A DNA stretch of 40,180 nt from an uncultured Clostridia bacterium (GTDB lineage: Bacteria > Bacillota > Clostridia > Christensenellales > Borkfalkiaceae): the NCBI GenBank assembly GCA_944346655.1, contig CALVMP010000007.1, positions 1 to 40,180 of the forward strand, read 5' to 3'. How positions within the stretch are numbered: position 1 is the stretch's first letter; every line of letters begins with the position of its first letter. The notes under the pieces are model-generated. The model did no database searches. It was not told where the DNA came from and saw only the letters and a list, made by a program, of their open reading frames with translations. Position numbers and translations under genes: made by a program. Below, in pieces: positions 30,898 through 39,759 of the stretch.

Positions 30898-30977
30898 TTG
30901 ACAAACCCCTTTGGCGGTGTTACAATATCTGCGGATATGGGAACGATACCATATCTTTGTGTGGGAACGATACCGCA
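30898..30977 (+). promoter_or_regulatory. Promoter and two LacI-type operators of the sucrose operon
   Basis: TTGACA (30898-30903), 17-base spacer, TACAAT (30921-30926). Directly after the expected transcription start lie GATATGG-N8-CCATATC (30934-30955) and TGTGG...CCGCA (30960-30977). Both contain GGGAACGATACC, 24 bases apart, a sequence with the central CG typical of LacI-family sites. A catabolite (cre-like) role of one copy is possible. Confidence 0.88.
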
Positions 30978-31041
30978 AATGCCACGTGATTATTACGGAT
31001 TTTTGCGGTATACTAATAAATATAATAAGGGGGAGACCGGT

Positions 31042-32904
31042 ATGGACTACAACAAAATTGCCGTCGGAATTCTTGAAAACATCGGCGGCGGACAAAATGT
31101 CGTCTCGGCGGCGCACTGCGCCACGAGGCTTCGCCTTGTAATTGCAGACAATTCGCTCATCAACAAAGCCGCGCTTGAAAACGTGGACGGCGTAAAGGGC
31201 GTATTCATCGCGAGCGGACAGTTGCAGATAATAATCGGCACGGGCACCGTAAATAAGGTGTATGATGAGTTTTTAAAGGAAGGGCACATCGAGGCTGCCA
31301 CCAAGGAACAGGTAAAGCAGGCGGCAACGAACAGACAGAACATCTTCGTGCGCCTCATCAAAACGCTGGGCGACGTGTTCGTGCCCATAATCCCCGCCAT
31401 AGTTGCCTGCGGCATACTCATGGGACTTTTGGAGGGACTTGCGCAGATCCCCGCCTTAGAGGGCATGACCGAGAACAACTTCTATGTGTTCGTTCACGCC
31501 ATTTCTAATGCGGCGTTTGCCTTCCTGCCCGTACTTATCGCCGTTTCGGCAAGCAAGGTCTTTAAGTGTAACACCCTGCTCGCCGCCGTAATGGGCATAA
31601 TAATGGTTCACCCCGACTTTGTAAACGCCTGGAACGTCGGCTCTACCGATATGTCCCAGTACATTCTGTTCTCTATCGGCGACTTCCACATTCAGCTCGT
31701 GGGGCTTCAGGGCCACGTAATACCCGTCGTCCTCTCCATATGGATAATGTCCCTGCTCGAAAAGGGTCTGCACAAGGTCGTTCCCGAGGTCATCGATCTC
31801 TTCGTAACCCCTCTTGTAACCCTTCTCGTCACGGCGTTTGCAACCATGCTCGTCATCGGTCCCATATTCGGCACGGTCGAAAACTGGGTGCTCGACGCCT
31901 GCGAATGGTTCATAAATATCCCCTACGGCTTCGGCGGGCTTATAATCGGCGCCGTGTATGCTCTCACCGTCGTGTGCGGTCTGCATCACATGTACAACGC
32001 AATAGAGGCGGGTCTGCTCTCCTCCACGGGCTACAACCCCTGGATGCCCATCGCAACCTGCGTAAACACCGCCCAGGGTGCCGCCTGCCTTGCCGTTGCC
32101 CTCAAAACCAAGGATAAAAAGCTCAAGTCGGTTGCCATTCCCGCCGCGCTGTCGGCATACCTCGGCATTACCGAGCCCGCCATCTTCGGCGTCAACCTCC
32201 GCTTCAGGAAGCCCTTAATTGCAGGCTGCATAGGCGGCGCTGTCGGCGGCTGGCTGGTCGCCCTCCTCGGCGTAAAGGCAAACGCTTACGGCGTGACGGG
32301 CATATTCGGCATACTCATCACCATGTTTGACTGGCGCAACCTTCTCTTGTATCTGCTCGGCATAGTAGTTGCTTCCGCCGTCGCGTTTGCCGTATCCTTT
32401 GTTCTCCACCACGACATGCAGCCACTCAGCGAAAACGAAATCGCCGCCCCCATAAAGGGCAAGGCGGTAAAGCTTTCGGAGGTAAAGGACGAAACCTTCT
32501 CGCAGGGCGTGCTCGGCAGGGGCATGGCAATTATTCCCCGCATGAATATCTTTACGGGTAACGCCACGGTCTACGCGCCCTTCGACGGTGAAATCTCCAC
32601 CCTGTTCGAAACCCACCACGCTATAGGCATAACGGGCAACGGAGTCGAACTGCTCGTGCACATAGGCGTAAATACCGTCGAACTCGGCGGAAAATACTTT
32701 ACTCCCCTCGTAAAGGAGGGCGAAAAAGTGGTGCGCGGTCAGCCGCTCATCAGGTTCAACGCCCGCAAGATAAAGAAGGCGGGGTACGATATCACCACCC
32801 CCGTAATCGTAACCAACTCCGACGACTTCGCCGAAGTAGAGATGCAGAAGTCGCGCTATACCCAACTCGAATCCAAATGTCTGGTATGTACAAAACAAGC
32901 TTAA
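31042..32904 (+). CDS. scrA: Sucrose-type PTS permease, EIIBCA fusion
   Basis: A 620-residue PTS permease of the glucose-sucrose family with all parts in one chain. IIB: about 1-85, phosphocysteine in AAHCATRLRL (Cys26). IIC: about 105-455, membrane domain with GLHHMYNAIEAGLL and YLGITEPAIFGV. IIA: about 490-615, with THHAIGI (His525/526) and LLVHIGVNTVEL (His540, the likely phosphohistidine). It imports the sugar while phosphorylating it. ATG 31042 follows AAGGGGGAGA; the open frame upstream crosses the promoter. Neighbours (GH32 hydrolase, fructokinase) make sucrose the probable substrate; trehalose-type relatives look alike. Confidence 0.92.
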   Translation: MDYNKIAVGILENIGGGQNVVSAAHCATRLRLVIADNSLINKAALENVDGVKGVFIASGQLQIIIGTGTVNKVYDEFLKEGHIEAATKEQVKQAATNRQNIFVRLIKTLGDVFVPIIPAIVACGILMGLLEGLAQIPALEGMTENNFYVFVHAISNAAFAFLPVLIAVSASKVFKCNTLLAAVMGIIMVHPDFVNAWNVGSTDMSQYILFSIGDFHIQLVGLQGHVIPVVLSIWIMSLLEKGLHKVVPEVIDLFVTPLVTLLVTAFATMLVIGPIFGTVENWVLDACEWFINIPYGFGGLIIGAVYALTVVCGLHHMYNAIEAGLLSSTGYNPWMPIATCVNTAQGAACLAVALKTKDKKLKSVAIPAALSAYLGITEPAIFGVNLRFRKPLIAGCIGGAVGGWLVALLGVKANAYGVTGIFGILITMFDWRNLLLYLLGIVVASAVAFAVSFVLHHDMQPLSENEIAAPIKGKAVKLSEVKDETFSQGVLGRGMAIIPRMNIFTGNATVYAPFDGEISTLFETHHAIGITGNGVELLVHIGVNTVELGGKYFTPLVKEGEKVVRGQPLIRFNARKIKKAGYDITTPVIVTNSDDFAEVEMQKSRYTQLESKCLVCTKQA

Positions 32905-34211
32905 AACCTACCGCGCACATAGTCCCAGACAGGGGCTGGCTCAACGATCCCAACGGGCTGTGCCTCTTCAGGGGCGTGCGGCATATATTCTTTCAGTACG
33001 CCCCCGAATATCCCGCTCCCGGACCCAAGGGCTGGGGACACTATGCAACGCGCGACTATAAAAATTACATCTTCTACGGCATGGCGCTTTCGCCCGACAA
33101 CGAGCTCGATAAAAACGGCGTGTACTCGGGCGGGGCGATAGAAAAGGAGGGTATTCTGCACCTCTTTTACACGGGCAACGTAAAGCTTGAAGGCGACTAC
33201 GATTATATCTCGTCGGGCAGGCTCGCCACCGTCTTTTCGGTCACGACGGAGGACGGCGTGCACCTTTCGCCCAAGCGCGTGCTGTTGAAGAATGAGGACT
33301 ATCCCCCGTACTATTCCTGCCACGTACGCGACCCCAAGGTGTGGAGGGAGGGGGACGAATACTTCATGCTCCTCGGCGGCAGAACGCGGGACGATAAAGG
33401 CGCGCTCCTTATTTACCGCTCAACTGACCTTGAAAACTGGAGTTTTTATAAGGATGAAATTTTCCCGGGCTTCGGCTACATGCTCGAGTGCCCCGACCGC
33501 ATCTCTCTCGGCGGCAAAACTGTGTGGTCCTTCTGTCCGCAGGGGGTGAAGGAGGAGGGTGAAAACTTCCGCAATCTCTTCTCCTCGGGCTATTGCATAG
33601 GGGATATATGCCGTTCAAACTACGTCGAGTGGGATAAGGGGTACGACTTCTACGCCCCCCAGACCTATGTCGACGGCGGACGCGTGGTTCTCGTCGGCTG
33701 GGCGGGAATTGCCGACGAAAAACTGCCCTATACCTACGATTGCTCCCTCAAGGAGGGGTGGATTCACTGCCTCACGACCTTCCGCGAGCTGACTTTGAAA
33801 AACGGCAAAATTTATTGCTTCCCCGTACGCGAAATTTTGTCGCTCGCCAAGGGATATTCCCGCGTCAATCGCACTTCGCTTTCAACCTGCTTTGCAAAAA
33901 TCGCTTCAAAGCCCGGCACAAAGGTCACCCTCGGCGGCTGCTTTGAGATATGCGTCGGGGCGGACGGGATAAATTTTGCCTTTATAAGGGACGGTTTCGG
34001 CAGGCAGCCGCGAAAGCTCTCGGTAAAAGCGGAGGAGCTGTTTATATTCCTTGATAACTCCATTGCCGAAATCTATATAAACGGCGGGGAGTATGTGTTC
34101 ACTGCCCGCATATTTTCGGGCGGGGGCGGACTTTTGTGCGAAGGCGCCGCCGAGTGCCTGATAAGCGGGGTAGAGGAGTTCAACTATGAAAAAGCTGATG
34201 GCGATAGGTGA
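32877..34211 (+). CDS. scrB: Sucrose-6-phosphate hydrolase (GH32)
   Basis: A 444-residue glycoside hydrolase family 32 enzyme that splits sucrose-6-phosphate into glucose-6-phosphate and fructose. The three catalytic blocks are present: WLNDPNG (Asp24, nucleophile), CHVRDPKVW (Asp152, transition-state stabiliser) and LECPD (Glu204, acid/base). The C-terminal beta-sandwich is there from about 330. It starts inside the end of the PTS gene (overlap 28 bases; ATG 32886 is an alternative). No signal peptide, in keeping with a cytoplasmic phospho-sugar substrate. Confidence 0.93.
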   Translation: MSGMYKTSLKPTAHIVPDRGWLNDPNGLCLFRGVRHIFFQYAPEYPAPGPKGWGHYATRDYKNYIFYGMALSPDNELDKNGVYSGGAIEKEGILHLFYTGNVKLEGDYDYISSGRLATVFSVTTEDGVHLSPKRVLLKNEDYPPYYSCHVRDPKVWREGDEYFMLLGGRTRDDKGALLIYRSTDLENWSFYKDEIFPGFGYMLECPDRISLGGKTVWSFCPQGVKEEGENFRNLFSSGYCIGDICRSNYVEWDKGYDFYAPQTYVDGGRVVLVGWAGIADEKLPYTYDCSLKEGWIHCLTTFRELTLKNGKIYCFPVREILSLAKGYSRVNRTSLSTCFAKIASKPGTKVTLGGCFEICVGADGINFAFIRDGFGRQPRKLSVKAEELFIFLDNSIAEIYINGGEYVFTARIFSGGGGLLCEGAAECLISGVEEFNYEKADGDR

Positions 34212-35151
34212 GGCTCTCATCGATATGATAGGCTCCGAACATGGGTATGAGGTAAAGGACGCGAAGAGCTTTATTCCCAAGGTGGGCGGTGCTCCCGCCA
34301 ACGTGTGCGGAGCGTTCGTAAAGCTGGGCGGTGCTGCCTCGCTCATAACCATGCTCGGAGAGGACGCCTTCGGCGACAAGATTTATGAATATCTCTGCTC
34401 GGTCGGCATAGACTGTTCGCACGTGCTGCGCACTCCGCAGGCAAACACCTCGCTCGCCTTCGTCTCGAGGGATAAGAGCGGCAACCGTTCCTTCTCCTTC
34501 TACCGCAACCCCGGGGCTGATATGCTCCTCGGCGCGGGGGATATAAGGGAGGAGTGGTTTGCCGACTGCTACTGCCTGCACTTCTGCTCGGTCTCCCTGG
34601 GCGACTTCCCCATGAAGGAGGCGCACAAAAAAGCCATAGAGTACGCAAGGCGGGCGGGGGCGATAATTTCCTTCGACCCCAACCTGCGGCTCAACCTGTG
34701 GGACAGCCCCGAAAAACTCCGCCGTGCCGTAAAAGAGTTTCTGCCCCTCTGCGACATACTTAAAATTTCCGACGAAGAGCTTGAATTCATTACGGGCAAA
34801 AAGGATATCTGCGACGCCGCGGACGATCTTTTGAAGGGCAACGTAAAACTTCTCGTCTACACCAAGGGCAATGCGGGCGCCATGGCGTTCAACGCCGCGG
34901 GCTCGGCTTCCTCGCTCGCCGTGGAGGCGAATGTTGTGGACACCACGGGCGCGGGCGACGCGTTCATAGGTAGTTTTCTCTTTTCGCTCTGCTCCGATCA
35001 CGTCCGCGCGGAGGAGCTTTCAAAGCTCGATTCGCGCAGACTTTTAAGGTATCTTAACTTTTCCAACGGCTACTGCGCAAAGTCCGTCGGGCGGGAGGGC
35101 GCCATAGATTCTTACCCCACCGCAGCCGAAATGGGTCTGCGCGGACAATAA
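34186..35151 (+). CDS. scrK: Fructokinase (PfkB/ribokinase family)
   Basis: A 321-residue PfkB sugar kinase. Signature 1: GGAPANVCGAFVKLGG at about 35-50. Signature 2: DTTGAGDAFIGSFLF, with the catalytic Asp258. The start MAIGEALIDMIG is typical of fructokinases. It phosphorylates the fructose released by the hydrolase. ATG 34186 follows AGAGGAG and overlaps the hydrolase gene by 26 bases. Confidence 0.92.
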   Translation: MKKLMAIGEALIDMIGSEHGYEVKDAKSFIPKVGGAPANVCGAFVKLGGAASLITMLGEDAFGDKIYEYLCSVGIDCSHVLRTPQANTSLAFVSRDKSGNRSFSFYRNPGADMLLGAGDIREEWFADCYCLHFCSVSLGDFPMKEAHKKAIEYARRAGAIISFDPNLRLNLWDSPEKLRRAVKEFLPLCDILKISDEELEFITGKKDICDAADDLLKGNVKLLVYTKGNAGAMAFNAAGSASSLAVEANVVDTTGAGDAFIGSFLFSLCSDHVRAEELSKLDSRRLLRYLNFSNGYCAKSVGREGAIDSYPTAAEMGLRGQ

Positions 35152-35194
35152 TTTTAAAAAAGGCAAATAATAATTGCATAAGGAGATTGAAATA

Positions 35195-35455
35195 ATGAAA
35201 AGCTTTAACTATGTAATCACCGATCCCGTAGGAGTGCACGCCCGCCCCGCAGGCGTAATTGTCAGCGTTGCAAAGGGTTTTGCGTGCTCCGTCACCGTTT
35301 CAAAGGCAGGCAAGGCGCCTGCAGACGCAAAGCGCATATTCGGTCTCATGGGGCTGGGCATTAAGCACGGTGAGGAGGTCACCGTCACCTGCGACGGCGC
35401 CGACGAGGACAAGGCAATTTCAGAGCTTGAAAAAGTATTTAAAGAAAACCTTTAA
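35195..35455 (+). CDS. ptsH: HPr phosphocarrier protein without the regulatory serine
   Basis: An 86-residue HPr, the small phosphocarrier between Enzyme I and the EII complex. The active-site block GVHARPAG contains His15. Where Bacillota HPr normally has KSIMGVMSLG, with Ser46 as target of HPr kinase, this protein reads KRIFGLMGLG: the serine is Arg47 and the second serine is Gly53. It should thus transfer phosphate but not take part in Ser46-dependent catabolite control. Start ATG 35195 follows AGGAG; an upstream in-frame ATG at 35174 lacks a ribosome site. It lies between fructokinase and Enzyme I in the sucrose operon. Confidence 0.93.
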   Translation: MKSFNYVITDPVGVHARPAGVIVSVAKGFACSVTVSKAGKAPADAKRIFGLMGLGIKHGEEVTVTCDGADEDKAISELEKVFKENL

Positions 35456-35472
35456 AAAAAGGACGGGGAGAA

Positions 35473-37119
35473 ATGATAGAATATCTCGGCAAAGCGGTAT
35501 ACGAAAGCATAGCCATAGGCCCCGTATGCCTGCTTGAAAAAAAGAAAAAGCGCATCACCGACGCAAGGGCGGAGAGCGTCGGAGAGGAAGCGGAAAAATT
35601 CAATGCCGCCCGCGCCGCCGCCAAGGCGGACCTTGAAAAGCTGTACGAAAGCACCCTTAAAAGGGCGGGCGTTTCGCAGGCCGAAATTTTTCAGATACAC
35701 ATAATGATGGTCGACGACCTCGACTTCGAGGACGCCGTCATGGCAAAGATAAACGAAGGCTTCAACGCCGCATACGCCGTCTCAACCGCGGCGGAAGAGC
35801 TCGCTTCGATGTTTTCAGCCATGGACGACGAGTACATGCAGGGCAGGGCTAACGACGTGATGGATATCTCGGGCAGAATAACCGACCATATCTGCGGCGT
35901 AACGGGCGGCGTGTCGCTCGATTCCCCCGCTATCGTCGTCGCCGAGGACGTAAACCCCTCCGAAATCGTCGGTTTTGAAAGCGGCAAGCTGTTGGGGCTG
36001 GTAACTTCCAAGGGCTCGGTCTCCTCGCACATGGCGATAATCGCCCGCTCCATGTCGCTGTCCTGCGTGGTTGCGACGGGGGTGAAGATGGATAAAAGCT
36101 ACGAGGGCAAAACGGCTATAATCGACGGCTACGAGGGCAAAATAATAATCGACCCCACCGAAAAGCAGCTCAAGGACTACACCCGAAGGCTGGAAAAACA
36201 GCGTGCCGACGAGGCGTTCAGAAGGAGCCTTATAGGCAGGGAGAATGTGAGCGCCGACGGGAAGAGAATGGAGATATACTGCAACATAGGCAAGTCCAAG
36301 GACGTGTCAGCCGCGCTCGAAAACGACGCGCACGGCATAGGGCTGATGCGCAGCGAATTTTTGTATCTCGACTCCTCCGACTACCCCTCCGAGGACTATC
36401 AGTTCAACGAGTACCGCGCCACCCTCGAGGCAATGGCTGGCAAGCCCGTAATCATACGTACCATGGATATCGGCGCCGACAAAAAGGTGGACTACTTCAA
36501 CCTGCCCGAGGAGGAGAACCCCGCCATGGGGCTGCGCTCGGTGCGCATCTGCTTCGAGCGCCCCGAGATAATGAAGACCCAGCTCCGCGCCCTCTACCGC
36601 GCCTCGGTGTACGGCAAACTCAAAATCATGGTGCCCATGATAATTTCCGTCGACGAGGTCCGCTGGGTCAAGAAGATGGCGTTCGAAGTGCGCAACGAAC
36701 TCAAAGCCGAGGGAATTCCCTTCGACGACAAGGTCGAAATTGGCATAATGGTCGAAACGCCCGCCGCGGCTGTAATTTCGGACGAACTTGCCGAAATCGC
36801 CGACTTCTTCTCCATAGGCAGCAACGACTTAACGCAGTACACCCTCGCCATAGACAGGCAGAACAGCAGGCTCGAAAACCTCTTCGACCCCAGGCACAAG
36901 GCGGTGCTCAGGCTCATAAAGACGGTTGTCGACAACGCCCACGCCAAAGGCAAGTGGGTGGGGCTGTGCGGCGAACTCGGCAAAAATACCGAGCTCACGG
37001 AATTCTTCCTCGCAATAGGGCTCGACGAAGTTTCCGTCTCCGCGCCCTATGTATTGAAGGTCCGCGAAAAACTGCTCTCCATCGACTCCTCAAATATCGA
37101 TATTTCAAAATATATATAA
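35473..37119 (+). CDS. ptsI: PTS Enzyme I (phosphoenolpyruvate-protein phosphotransferase)
   Basis: A 548-residue Enzyme I, which takes phosphate from phosphoenolpyruvate and passes it to HPr. HPr-binding helical domain about 30-140; phosphohistidine His186 in GSVSSHMAIIAR (usual GGRTSHSAIMAR, so slightly altered); PEP-binding barrel from about 250 with IRTMDIGADKK, GSNDLTQYTLAIDRQN and Cys499 in GLCGELG. ATG 35473 follows GGACGGGGAG, 17 bases after ptsH. Last gene of the sucrose operon, followed by a strong terminator. General PTS genes usually stand apart, so this is a sugar-specific set. Confidence 0.94.
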   Translation: MIEYLGKAVYESIAIGPVCLLEKKKKRITDARAESVGEEAEKFNAARAAAKADLEKLYESTLKRAGVSQAEIFQIHIMMVDDLDFEDAVMAKINEGFNAAYAVSTAAEELASMFSAMDDEYMQGRANDVMDISGRITDHICGVTGGVSLDSPAIVVAEDVNPSEIVGFESGKLLGLVTSKGSVSSHMAIIARSMSLSCVVATGVKMDKSYEGKTAIIDGYEGKIIIDPTEKQLKDYTRRLEKQRADEAFRRSLIGRENVSADGKRMEIYCNIGKSKDVSAALENDAHGIGLMRSEFLYLDSSDYPSEDYQFNEYRATLEAMAGKPVIIRTMDIGADKKVDYFNLPEEENPAMGLRSVRICFERPEIMKTQLRALYRASVYGKLKIMVPMIISVDEVRWVKKMAFEVRNELKAEGIPFDDKVEIGIMVETPAAAVISDELAEIADFFSIGSNDLTQYTLAIDRQNSRLENLFDPRHKAVLRLIKTVVDNAHAKGKWVGLCGELGKNTELTEFFLAIGLDEVSVSAPYVLKVREKLLSIDSSNIDISKYI

Positions 37120-37120
37120 T

Positions 37121-37159
37121 ATAAAACAATTGACCGCAGTCTGCGGTCAATTGTTTTAT
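37121..37159 (+). terminator. Terminator of the sucrose/PTS operon
   Basis: Near-perfect 19-base arms (37121-37139 and 37141-37159): ATAAAACAATTGACCGCAG and its complement, with A before and TTTTAT at the end. Works in both directions. Confidence 0.95.
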
Positions 37160-37163
37160 AAGC

Positions 37164-37192
37164 TTGCAATTTTTATCGGGGCGTGGTATGAT
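37164..37192 (+). promoter_or_regulatory. Promoter of glf
   Basis: TTGCAA (37164-37169), 17-base spacer, extended TGG-TATGAT (37187-37192). Confidence 0.75.
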
Positions 37193-37222
37193 TATTGGGA
37201 ACAGTATTTTCGGAGGGGAAAT

Positions 37223-38335
37223 TTGTACGATTATTTAATCGTCGGCAGCGGCTTATACGGCGCCGTATGCGCACACGAACTAAGTAATAGGGGCAAAAAA
37301 GTTCTCGTTATAGACAGGCGCCCCCACATCGCCGGCAACGTTTACACCCAAAAGGTCGAGGGCATAAACGTTCACGTGTACGGGGCTCATATTTTCCATA
37401 CCTCATATAAGGACGTATGGGAGTATGTAAACAGGTTTGCCGAATTCAACAACTTTGTCAACTGTCCCGTGGCTAGGTATAAGGACGAGTGCTACAACCT
37501 GCCCTTCAACATGAACACCTTCACCAAGCTCTGGCGCGACGTGTTCACCCCGGAGGAGGCGGCAAGGAGAATTGCAGAGGAAATCGGCGAAAGCTACGTC
37601 GAAAACCCTGCCAACTTAGAGGAGCAGGCAATAAATCTCGTCGGCAAGACGATATATAATAAGCTTGTAAAGGGCTACACTGAAAAGCAGTGGGGGAGGG
37701 ACTGCAAAGAGCTTCCCGCATTCATAATAAAAAGGCTGCCCGTAAGGTACACCTTCGATAACAACTACTTCAACGACCGCTATCAGGGTATACCCGTGGG
37801 CGGTTACACCAAGATGGTTGAAAATATGCTCAAAGGCGTCGAATTAAAGCTTGACTGCGACTTTTTAAAGTGCAGGGAGGAGCTTGAAAAACTGGCGGAA
37901 AAAATAATCTACACGGGCGCGATAGACGAATACTTCGGCTATATATACGGTCCATTGGAGTATCGCTCGGTGCGCTTTGAAAACGAAGTTCTGGATATTC
38001 CCAACTTTCAGGGCAACGCCGCCGTCAACTACACCGACCGCGAAATCCCGTGGACGAGGATAATCGAGCATAAGTGGTTCGAGTTCGGCAAGGACGAAGA
38101 GGGGAGGGACCTTGAAAAGACGGTCATCTCCCGCGAGTACAGTTCGGAGTGGAAGAAGGGCGACGAACCGTATTATCCCGTAAACGATAAAAAGAACGGC
38201 GAACTTTACGAAAGGTATAAAGCGCTTGCCGAAAAGGAGAAAAAGGTAATCTTCGGCGGCAGGCTGGGCAGCTATAAGTACTACGACATGGACGACGTAA
38301 TAAAGGCGGCTCTTACAATGCTTCAATCCATATAA
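37223..38335 (+). CDS. glf: UDP-galactopyranose mutase
   Basis: A 370-residue flavoenzyme that converts UDP-galactopyranose to UDP-galactofuranose for cell-surface polysaccharides. The FAD-binding start is YLIVGSGLYGAVCAHEL, then VLVIDRRPHIAGNVY; further family marks are YGAHIFHTS, KLVKGYTEKQWGRD and FGGRLGSYKYYDMDDVI at the C-terminus. Start TTG 37223 follows GGAGGGG by five bases and precedes the FAD strand by three residues; earlier in-frame codons cross the promoter. Monocistronic, with its own promoter and terminator. Confidence 0.95.
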   Translation: MYDYLIVGSGLYGAVCAHELSNRGKKVLVIDRRPHIAGNVYTQKVEGINVHVYGAHIFHTSYKDVWEYVNRFAEFNNFVNCPVARYKDECYNLPFNMNTFTKLWRDVFTPEEAARRIAEEIGESYVENPANLEEQAINLVGKTIYNKLVKGYTEKQWGRDCKELPAFIIKRLPVRYTFDNNYFNDRYQGIPVGGYTKMVENMLKGVELKLDCDFLKCREELEKLAEKIIYTGAIDEYFGYIYGPLEYRSVRFENEVLDIPNFQGNAAVNYTDREIPWTRIIEHKWFEFGKDEEGRDLEKTVISREYSSEWKKGDEPYYPVNDKKNGELYERYKALAEKEKKVIFGGRLGSYKYYDMDDVIKAALTMLQSI

Positions 38336-38341
38336 TAACAT

Positions 38342-38371
38342 AACCGCCGCGGCACAGCCGCGGTGGTTTTA
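38342..38371 (+). terminator. Terminator after glf
   Basis: Hairpin AACCGCCGCGGC (38342-38353) / GCCGCGGTGGTT (38357-38368), one G-U pair, followed by TT and A-rich DNA. Confidence 0.9.
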
Positions 38372-38404
38372 AATAAAAATAAAAATTCTTGCGGGCGCAA
38401 TTAA

Positions 38405-38433
38405 TTGTATTTATTTTTTATGGGTAATATAAT
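38405..38433 (+). promoter_or_regulatory. Promoter of the SLC13-like permease gene
   Basis: TTGTAT (38405-38410), 17-base spacer, TATAAT (38428-38433). Confidence 0.75.
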
Positions 38434-38451
38434 CTGCTACGGAGAAATATC

Positions 38452-39579
38452 ATGACAAAAGTTTTAAAGGGTGCGGCAGCCTTTGTGCGGAGGGAGCTTG
38501 TGCTCTGCATAGCCGTATTGCTTGCAATAATTTCCGCCTTCTTCGTTCCTCCGAGCGGTGAGTATTTGGGCTACATAGACTGGGACACGCTCTGCCAGCT
38601 CTTTGCGCTCATGGCGGTAATGAAGGGTTTTCAGTCGGCGGGGCTGTTCTCCTTTCTTGCCGAAAAACTTTTAAAGCGGGCGCACACCACCCGCAGAATA
38701 ATGTTCGTGCTCGTCTTTCTGCCCTTTGTCATGAGCATGGTAATCACCAACGACGTGGCTCTCATCACCTTTGTGCCGTTTGCGCTCACCGTGCTTTCGC
38801 TTTCGGGAAATGACCGCCTTGCGGTGCCGCTCGTCATTCTTCAGACCATAGCGGCGAACCTCGGCAGCATGTTCACCCCCATCGGCAATCCGCAGAATTT
38901 ATATCTCTTTGCCCGCTCGGGCATGAGCTTCGGCGGCATGCTCCTTTTAATGTTGCCCTATGTTCTCCTTTCGGCGGCCGGGCTGGCGGGGATAATAATG
39001 TGCTTCAAAAGCAGCCCCGTTTTGTGCGAACTGCCGCGGACTAAACTTGCGGGAGCTTTCCCGCTGACGTGGCCCGCCGTCTTTTTCGTGCTCTGCCTTC
39101 TGGGGCTCTTCAACGTGCTGCCCCCTGCATATGTGGCAGCCATTGTGTTTGCCTTCCTCGTTATCTTTGCCCGCCCCGTGCTTAAAAAGATAGATTACTC
39201 CCTCCTTTTAACCTTTTTCGCCCTCTTTATCTTTACGGGCAACCTCGGCGCCCTGCCCGCCTTCAAGTCGGCGCTCTCCTCCGTAATTTCCGGCAACGAA
39301 GTCCTCGTCGCCGTGCTCGCAAGCCAGGTCATTTCAAACGTTCCCGCGGCGCTCCTTTTGTCGGGCTTCACAAATAACTACTCCGCGCTCATAGTGGGAT
39401 GCAACATAGGCGGACTGGGTACGCTCATCGCTTCCATGGCTTCGCTCATTTCCTTTAAAGAATACGCCCGCGCGCATGCGGAGGGGAGGGGCAAATATCT
39501 TTTGCAGTTCACGCTGTATAACCTTGCTTTCCTCGTCGCGCTTATCGCTCTCTATTTTTTGTTAATTAACATAATTTAA
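38452..39579 (+). CDS. SLC13/ArsB-type anion permease
   Basis: A 375-residue membrane protein with about ten hydrophobic segments, of the ion-transporter superfamily that includes ArsB, NhaD and citrate/dicarboxylate carriers. The motif FTPIGNPQNLYLF near residue 146 and SMVITNDVALITFVPF near 100 are the two substrate-site hallmarks (N-D and G-N-P). The second half repeats them weakly (SNVPAALLLSG, GGLGTLIASMAS). Substrate not determinable; anion or arsenite-like export and dicarboxylate uptake are possible. ATG 38452 follows CGGAGA. Confidence 0.85.
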   Translation: MTKVLKGAAAFVRRELVLCIAVLLAIISAFFVPPSGEYLGYIDWDTLCQLFALMAVMKGFQSAGLFSFLAEKLLKRAHTTRRIMFVLVFLPFVMSMVITNDVALITFVPFALTVLSLSGNDRLAVPLVILQTIAANLGSMFTPIGNPQNLYLFARSGMSFGGMLLLMLPYVLLSAAGLAGIIMCFKSSPVLCELPRTKLAGAFPLTWPAVFFVLCLLGLFNVLPPAYVAAIVFAFLVIFARPVLKKIDYSLLLTFFALFIFTGNLGALPAFKSALSSVISGNEVLVAVLASQVISNVPAALLLSGFTNNYSALIVGCNIGGLGTLIASMASLISFKEYARAHAEGRGKYLLQFTLYNLAFLVALIALYFLLINII

Positions 39580-39671
39580 CATTTTTTTGACCGTAAAACA
39601 GCTGTTTGCCGCCATGCAAATAGTTATTTTTTTATTTATTAACATTTTTTGTTAAACGCTAACAAATTTTG

Positions 39672-39745
39672 TTGACATAGTTTACAACGCCGTGTATAAT
39701 GGCTATCGTGGGAATATGCGGAAAAGCAAATTTTTTTCCACGATA
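39672..39745 (+). promoter_or_regulatory. Promoter and leader hairpin of the lipoprotein gene
   Basis: TTGACA (39672-39677), 17-base spacer, TATAAT (39695-39700). The leader can fold TATCGTGG (39704-39711) on CCACGATA (39738-39745), ending right at the ribosome site AAGGGG (about 39745-39750). Upstream (39580-39671) is AT-rich DNA with short TTAACA/TGTTAA palindromes and no gene. Confidence 0.8.
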
Positions 39746-39759
39746 AGGGGAATTCAAAA

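Noticed and set aside
31009..31014. TATACT as a second promoter of the sucrose operon
   Set aside because: No -35 box at a suitable distance, and TTGACA-17-TACAAT upstream is much better.
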